From the NCBI GenBank assembly GCA_963970005.1, contig CAXAMN010004036.1:71847-135846 (forward strand): a stretch of DNA of 64,000 nt. Reading direction: 5' to 3'. Position numbers and translations under genes: made by a program. How positions within the stretch are numbered: the first letter of the stretch is position 1; the number at the start of each line of letters is the position of its first letter. Positions 59,851 to 64,000 of this stretch are shown in pieces. Below the pieces are notes generated by a model. It ran no database searches. It saw only the letters and a program-made list of their open reading frames with translations, and was not told the DNA's origin. This DNA comes from Durusdinium trenchii. Lineage: Eukaryota; Sar; Dinophyceae; Suessiales; Symbiodiniaceae.

Positions 59851-60492
59851 GGGGATCGTGGGTCGTGGGGTCGTGGGGTCGAGGGAGGATTCTGGGGGGA
59901 AACATCGGGGAAAAACAGGAAACTGACGGTCATGACCATTTCACAACTGATCTGACGGACCAAACCTTGATCCTTTCACGAATCAAACCTTTCAGTGATC
60001 TGCCTGGACAATGGGAACTGGAAAGAGAAGTAAACGTCGATGTCACGGGGCTCAGTACTGGTCGATGTCAGCGTCGGCACTGGGAAGCTCTTCTCACGCG
60101 CTTCTCACGCTGGAAAGCTGGAGAGCCGAAACCCACCAATAACGATGCTATGTCACTTCCGAAAGCAGGCTGAATCTCCAACCTCGAAAGCCGAAGCCGA
60201 AATCGATAAGCCTCGCCAAAGCCCGTGTGGTCACTCTGAGAAACGTCAAATAGCTGTCGACTGTCTGACGAGCAGACATTGCCGTGTCACCATGTCATCA
60301 TGCATATCACTGAGAAAGGAAGATGGAGCACATCGGTGCAGAAGTTCTGCAAAGAAAGACTTTGCTGAGATGAGTCAATGACAGTGCAACCAACAGGAGT
60401 TCCAAACGACTCGTGAAAAAACGTCGGTCCTGGAAACGCCCACTTAGTAGAAGATTCATGTTCATAGCTTCTATATTGGACCGTTCTTTCTG

Positions 60493-60523
60493 TCTTTGTT
60501 TCTTTCTTTCTTTCTTTCTTTCT
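60493..60523. repeat. (TTTC)n microsatellite
   Basis: About six TTTC units. Confidence 0.9.
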
Positions 60524-60537
60524 ATAGTACTTTGTTT

Positions 60538-60735
60538 TCAATAGCGATGGCCTCCAATAGCACCTCCTTGGGAGCGGCAGAAGCTATTGCGGCCTTTTCT
60601 CCTAGCAGCCTTTGGTGAAAGCGCCAGGGAGTCTTTGAGGCTGTACAGCTCGTGTTTGGTTTCTTCACCAGGGTTGTATTCTTTTTGGCCAGGCTTCACG
60701 GAAAGACCTTGGGACCTTCTTTGGGTGTTCAAGAA
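60538..60735 (-). CDS. exon whose frame ends in a family E repeat
   Basis: Minus frame NTQRRSQGLSVKPGQKEYNP, GEETKHELYSLKDSLALSPK and AARRKGRNSFCRSQ, then GAIGGHRY and TGA encoded by GGAGGCCATCGCTATTG of the repeat. Either the repeat provides the stop or a donor precedes it. Confidence 0.55.
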   Translation of the reverse strand, partial: FLNTQRRSQGLSVKPGQKEYNPGEETKHELYSLKDSLALSPKAARRKGRNSFCRSQGGAIGGHRY

Positions 60736-61057
60736 AGGGTTGGTCAGAAAGACAATCTGTCAAACTAAGGGTACAAAAAACTCTAGACTCTACAAAGCAC
60801 TGAACTCGTGATGTGTCCCACTTTTTCACACCGCCTGCCATCCAAACATCGCTTACAGCCAACCCTGATGAGTACCTGCTGGGCAAAACGTCAGCTTTCC
60901 CACATCTAAAGGATTCAACTGCATGCAGAATCCAACCTCATGACCTGGGCGCAGCATGGCGCAGCTAGACTCGCATTTCAACAAAGCTCAACTCAACCAT
61001 TTGTCTTTTTTCGCACACACCTGGGAATTCGTAGACGGGAATCCAGATTCTGATCCT

Positions 61058-61172
61058 TACCCAGACACGACCCGTCTGGGACTGCCAGTCCGGACTGCCG
61101 CCCCACAGCCAGACCCCCAGTCAACCATCCCAACTGATCGGCAGTCCGTCCCAGACTCGTTGTGTCTGGGAG
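61058..61172. repeat. palindromic element, family D, copy 2
   Basis: CCCAGACACGACCCGTCTGG and CCCAGACTCGTTGTGTCTGG enclose GCCAGTCCGGACTGCC; same word order as 9650-9746. Confidence 0.6.
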
Positions 61173-61360
61173 ATCTTTCGGGCTGTCTTCATCCCCCGAG
61201 ATCCGCCACGCGTGGCGTTCGCGACGAACCGCTGGAAATCTCCGTGCCGGATGTGGTGTCCCCTCGACAGGCGAGTCGACACCCGCCTCAACAAGAGCAA
61301 GCCTTGCTGGAGGATTCAGATCCGCCTGTCGCGATTTCGAGGATTCAGAAGGTTGGTCTG
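61170..61360 (-). CDS. candidate exon, strand uncertain
   Basis: Minus frame SSKSRQADLNPPARLALVEA, GVDSPVEGTPHPARRFPAVR and RERHAWRISGDEDSPKDL. The plus frame DEPLEISVPDVVSPRQASRH is also open over the same bases. Confidence 0.45.
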
Positions 61361-61569
61361 AGAGGTTGGTGCTGTGTGTTTAAAGACACATAGCCGTGGG
61401 TTTCTTCCTCCCTGTGTTTCTTTCAAGGTTTTCTTAAGACGAAAAGAACTCCGGAGATAGAATTTTGGTTGACTGGAGTCGAACTCGAAATCCTCCTCAG
61501 CTCCGTGTCACCTGCAAGGAATCAGGCCAAAAATGGATCTTGTGCGGTTTTCGCGGTAAACCCATGGCC

Positions 61570-61653
61570 CTACTACGAACGGAGCGATCCCACGCTATCT
61601 ACGAACGGGGCTCCTGGCCTTACGAACGGAACAAGGTGCGCGACGAACGGGGG
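61570..61653. repeat. family F minisatellite, inverted copy
   Basis: CTACGAACGGGGCTCCTGGCC is the exact complement of a stretch at 7.33 kb; four CGAACGG(A/G) units occur in 80 bp. Confidence 0.65.
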
Positions 61654-61719
61654 TTTTGAGCGGCTTTTGAGCGGCGAAGAAGTCCAGGCCTTCATGGTGC
61701 TTGTGAACTCCCATGGCCC

Positions 61720-61962
61720 ATGGCAAACTGTGAACTCGACTTGGACCAGGCAAAGGCGGCTCTATACCCACCGTATTGGGCCCGATCCGAGGTGTTCCCA
61801 TTCGGAGCCGCCCTTCCTTCTGAAGCTGCACAAGTAGCCCAAACGGATTCCTTCGGTCTTTGGGAGGTGGAAGCCTGTTTGAACCAGCCACTCGTCCCAA
61901 CAGAAAACGAGTCTCGTCAAAGACCAAACCACCTCCTCTCCACACTCTCCACACGCCGGTAG
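61720..61962 (+). CDS. candidate CDS or exon, unknown protein
   Basis: Plus frame with ATG at 61720: MANCELDLDQAKAALYPPYW, ARSEVFPFGAALPSEAAQVA, QTDSFGLWEVEACLNQPLV, ending at TAG. Reads as a natural soluble protein. A minus frame (GEVEEEEVFGLALPACGECG) competes. Confidence 0.55.
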   Translation: MANCELDLDQAKAALYPPYWARSEVFPFGAALPSEAAQVAQTDSFGLWEVEACLNQPLVPTENESRQRPNHLLSTLSTRR

Positions 61963-62102
61963 AGCCAGACCAAACACCTCCTCCTCCTCCACTTCACCCG
62001 ACCCGACCGCCTTCCAAGCGTTGCGCGCCCGCATGGATGTTCGACGACTGAGGCGCGTCGCTCCGGTGCGGGCAGGCGGTCAGAGCGGGGCCCGCCACTG
62101 AA

Positions 62103-62329
62103 CAGACTTCACCGGCGACGTGAAGAGACTCGGTACCGGCGATGTGAAAAATCAGCTCGTCTCTGAAGAGATCAGCGCCTTCGAAAAGATGGCCAGTAGT
62201 TCAGTGAAGGAGGGAGAGGGCGCACATGAGTTCCGTACGACCCAGCTTGGGGTGGGTGTTGTCGACCGATCCCGGTTTTGGACCATGCGGTTCGACCTCT
62301 TGGGGGCCCACCTGCGAACACCGTCCTAG
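62103..62329 (+). CDS. candidate exon, unknown protein
   Basis: Plus frame TDFTGDVKRLGTGDVKNQLV, SEEISAFEKMASSSVKEGEG and AHEFRTTQLG, where a GT donor may follow; otherwise it runs to TAG. Preceded by CTGAACAG. Confidence 0.55.
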
Positions 62330-62464
62330 AGGGTGCTGGTTGACTACGCCGTTGAGAACGAACGCAGTAGGGCCCCTAGCCTTCCAAGACCAAACATCAC
62401 AAACGGTTCACCTGGTTTTGTGATCTAGAGTCCTAAGTAAAGCAATGATCATCATAGTGCTTGT

Positions 62465-62809
62465 TTGGCTAAAAGACCACTAAATCAATGGTGGTTGGAA
62501 GCTTATAGGGATTCTCTTCCCCAAGACAACCTGCACCATTACCATCCATTATCCATCCTGGAATCTTTCGGCAACCTCAACTACTGGGTGGGTGGTCTAA
62601 ACATGTCTAAACCCTTCCCGAAAGCATTCGTCAACTGCCATGGGGGTTTAGGGTTCGTCATTCTCCAAGTACTCAGAACGTCTGTCCCACCTGGGAGTCG
62701 CCGAGGCGAGTCACTGGACTCTCATAGGGTCGAACAGTCAAAAAGTACACCCACAGGGTCGAACCTGAAAACTGGCCCTTTGGAAGACGATTCTCCTCTA
62801 CAACATTAA
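62465..62809 (+). CDS. weak candidate CDS
   Basis: Plus frame SILESFGNLNYWVGGLNMSK, VNCHGGLGFVILQVLRTSVP and SKSTPTGSNLKTGPLEDDSP to TAA. Low GC3; could be chance. Confidence 0.3.
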   Translation: MAKRPLNQWWLEAYRDSLPQDNLHHYHPLSILESFGNLNYWVGGLNMSKPFPKAFVNCHGGLGFVILQVLRTSVPPGSRRGESLDSHRVEQSKSTPTGSNLKTGPLEDDSPLQH

Positions 62810-63063
62810 TGGTTTTCAAACGTTGTTTTTGCGTTTCAGGGTCCATGTGGGTCTCTTCCAGAGTGTGAAAGCACCCAGCCCAGCTACGCCCCCAGTAGCC
62901 CAGCGCAGCCCAGCGCACCATCGTAAGAGGGTCGATCAAACCTAAAATGAGAGAGTTGTGAAGGCGTTCGACAGAACAACACCTGGGACCTGTATCAAAC
63001 CCATGCAGAACATCTTTTGAATTACCTTCACTGTCTTAACTGCAAATAGTTATATCCATCTTT

Positions 63064-63507
63064 TTGTTTCTTTTACGACCATCGGAGGGTTCATCAAAAG
63101 TAGAGCCCGCTTGCTCGGACGGTGAGACGACCGCTTTGCTGGTCGGTTGGGCGACCGCGGCTGGGGCTTTTTCGGCTGAGGAGAGGGCCATCCTCAATCT
63201 TGTTGAGGATCATTCTGGCTACTTTGATGAAGACGTCTTCCACCTCCGCGTTTGTTTGGAAGAATCAACGCGGACGAGCTGGGCGTTTTTCAAAAGAAAC
63301 ATGCCAGAGAAACAGCGCGATCTAGTATTTGTTTGCGATTTTGCAATCTTTTGCCGGAATAGTTTATCTCCATACTCAATCTCAGTTCATCTGCCGCATG
63401 GCGCAAAGCTCCAGGGCTTCCGTTTTGGGGCTCCGCACCCCTTCACCAGTCAATGCACTGGTCTCGAGGAAGAGGATGTCTCGGCTTTTTCAAAAAAGTC
63501 ACGCTGA
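63064..63507 (+). CDS. candidate CDS or exon, unknown protein
   Basis: Plus frame DGETTALLVGWATAAGAFSA, EERAILNLVEDHSGYFDEDV, FHLRVCLEESTRTSWAFFKR and EKQRDLVFVCDFAIFC, ending TGA. Strongly protein-like up to about 63.36 kb, weaker after. Confidence 0.6.
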   Translation: MFLLRPSEGSSKVEPACSDGETTALLVGWATAAGAFSAEERAILNLVEDHSGYFDEDVFHLRVCLEESTRTSWAFFKRNMPEKQRDLVFVCDFAIFCRNSLSPYSISVHLPHGAKLQGFRFGAPHPFTSQCTGLEEEDVSAFSKKSR

Positions 63508-63761
63508 AGCACCAAAGTCGAAAGCTCATTCGGAGTCTCTACAGAATCTTCCTGCAGCTATTTTTGTTCATGCAGCACATGCATGTGTGTTACTCCAACA
63601 CCCCAAACAAGCGAGGCAGAATCCACGACGTCCTTCTACAATTCCGCACCAACTCAGGGGCCACACCATTCTCTTGTGCACAGCGGCTCGCTTCTAAGAA
63701 GGTCACTTCCTTGGGGCAGATGGCGCAGGTCCGGCTCAACATGGCTGAAGTCCGCTTCTGA
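63453..63761 (+). CDS. candidate overlapping exon, unknown protein
   Basis: Plus frame shifted from the previous one: FFKKVTLKHQSRKLIRSLYR, NTPNKRGRIHDVLLQFRTNS and KKVTSLGQMAQVRLNMAEVR, ending F and TGA. Probably follows the 63064 frame after an intron or a frameshift near 63.4 kb. Confidence 0.5.
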   Translation: MHWSRGRGCLGFFKKVTLKHQSRKLIRSLYRIFLQLFLFMQHMHVCYSNTPNKRGRIHDVLLQFRTNSGATPFSCAQRLASKKVTSLGQMAQVRLNMAEVRF

Positions 63762-64000
63762 TCCCGGACTCCAAAGCAAAAAATCGGATCCTGAGTGTTG
63801 GCAACAATATCGCACCACCATCTCAGGCAAACAATCGGATTTTCTCAGCAAAGGACCCGAGGGACACGCCCATTCCAGCTTTTGAGCCACCCGGCCCGCT
63901 TTTCCTTGAGGTCCACCTTGTTGCCTCGGGAATTGAAACAACGTGGACACATCGTGGCGGTAGCCAACAATACCAAACACCAAACATCGGACCGGGTGGG

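Overview
The window is nuclear DNA of a eukaryote, most likely a dinoflagellate of the Symbiodiniaceae. The signs are: coding sequence in short GC-rich islands with G/C in third codon positions, separated by longer noncoding sequence; introns starting with GT, GC or GA; a tandem pair of near-identical HMG-box genes; TTGGCTCAAG, the 3' end of the dinoflagellate spliced leader, just upstream of an intronless gene; and a dispersed repeat built on CTAGTAACAAG and TTGGAGGCCATCGCTA that I remember from Symbiodiniaceae genomes. I saw no rRNA, tRNA, CRISPR array or bacterial-type operon. There is one 10-base assembly gap.

Three loci are firm. (1) 10.5-13.6 kb: two tandem four-exon genes for proteins with two HMG boxes, minus strand. 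(2) 40.4-42.4 kb: an intronless 638-residue multi-pass membrane protein of unknown function, minus strand, with a probable relic spliced leader, lying between two copies of a roughly 600 bp direct repeat. (3) 19.1-27.1 kb: a multi-exon minus-strand gene whose exons match successive parts of sterol 3-beta-glucosyltransferase-like (UGT80-type) enzymes and join in frame, partly through GC-AG introns.

Much of the rest is a mosaic of candidate exons. I called them from an open frame with G/C-rich third positions, protein-like composition and, where visible, an AG acceptor or GT/GC donor. Many lack an ATG because they are internal or terminal exons. How they join into genes is mostly not resolvable by eye. 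GC-rich codon use makes both strands of some islands look open, so strand can be wrong where confidence is below 0.5. Layout: 0.2-5.2 kb mostly minus, including a membrane protein; 6-10 kb mixed; 14-16 kb plus; 17-32 kb mostly minus; 33-39 kb mixed, mostly minus; 43-44 kb plus; 44.7-60.7 kb mostly minus; 61.7-63.8 kb plus.

The spaces between islands hold at least six repeat families: four short inverted-repeat (MITE-like) elements, one 26 bp minisatellite and the TTGGAGGCC/CTAGTAAC repeat. One of them (105 bp, two copies differing at one base) looks recently mobile. Stretches of more than 300 bases where I see no gene: 5.17-5.36 kb onward to about 5.7 kb except one island, 13.87-14.27, 15.85-17.05 (AT-rich), 18.32-18.86, 26.4-27.03 (one weak frame), 29.85-30.3, 30.9-31.2, 32.2-33.0 (weak frames and a repeat), 33.65-34.7 (a GC-rich minisatellite near 34.2), 35.6-36.04, 38.85-40.1 (mostly a duplicated segment), 42.45-43.0, 45.0-45.95 (a short repeat and microsatellites), 56.55-56.73 (AAAAC-rich) and 62.81-63.06 kb.
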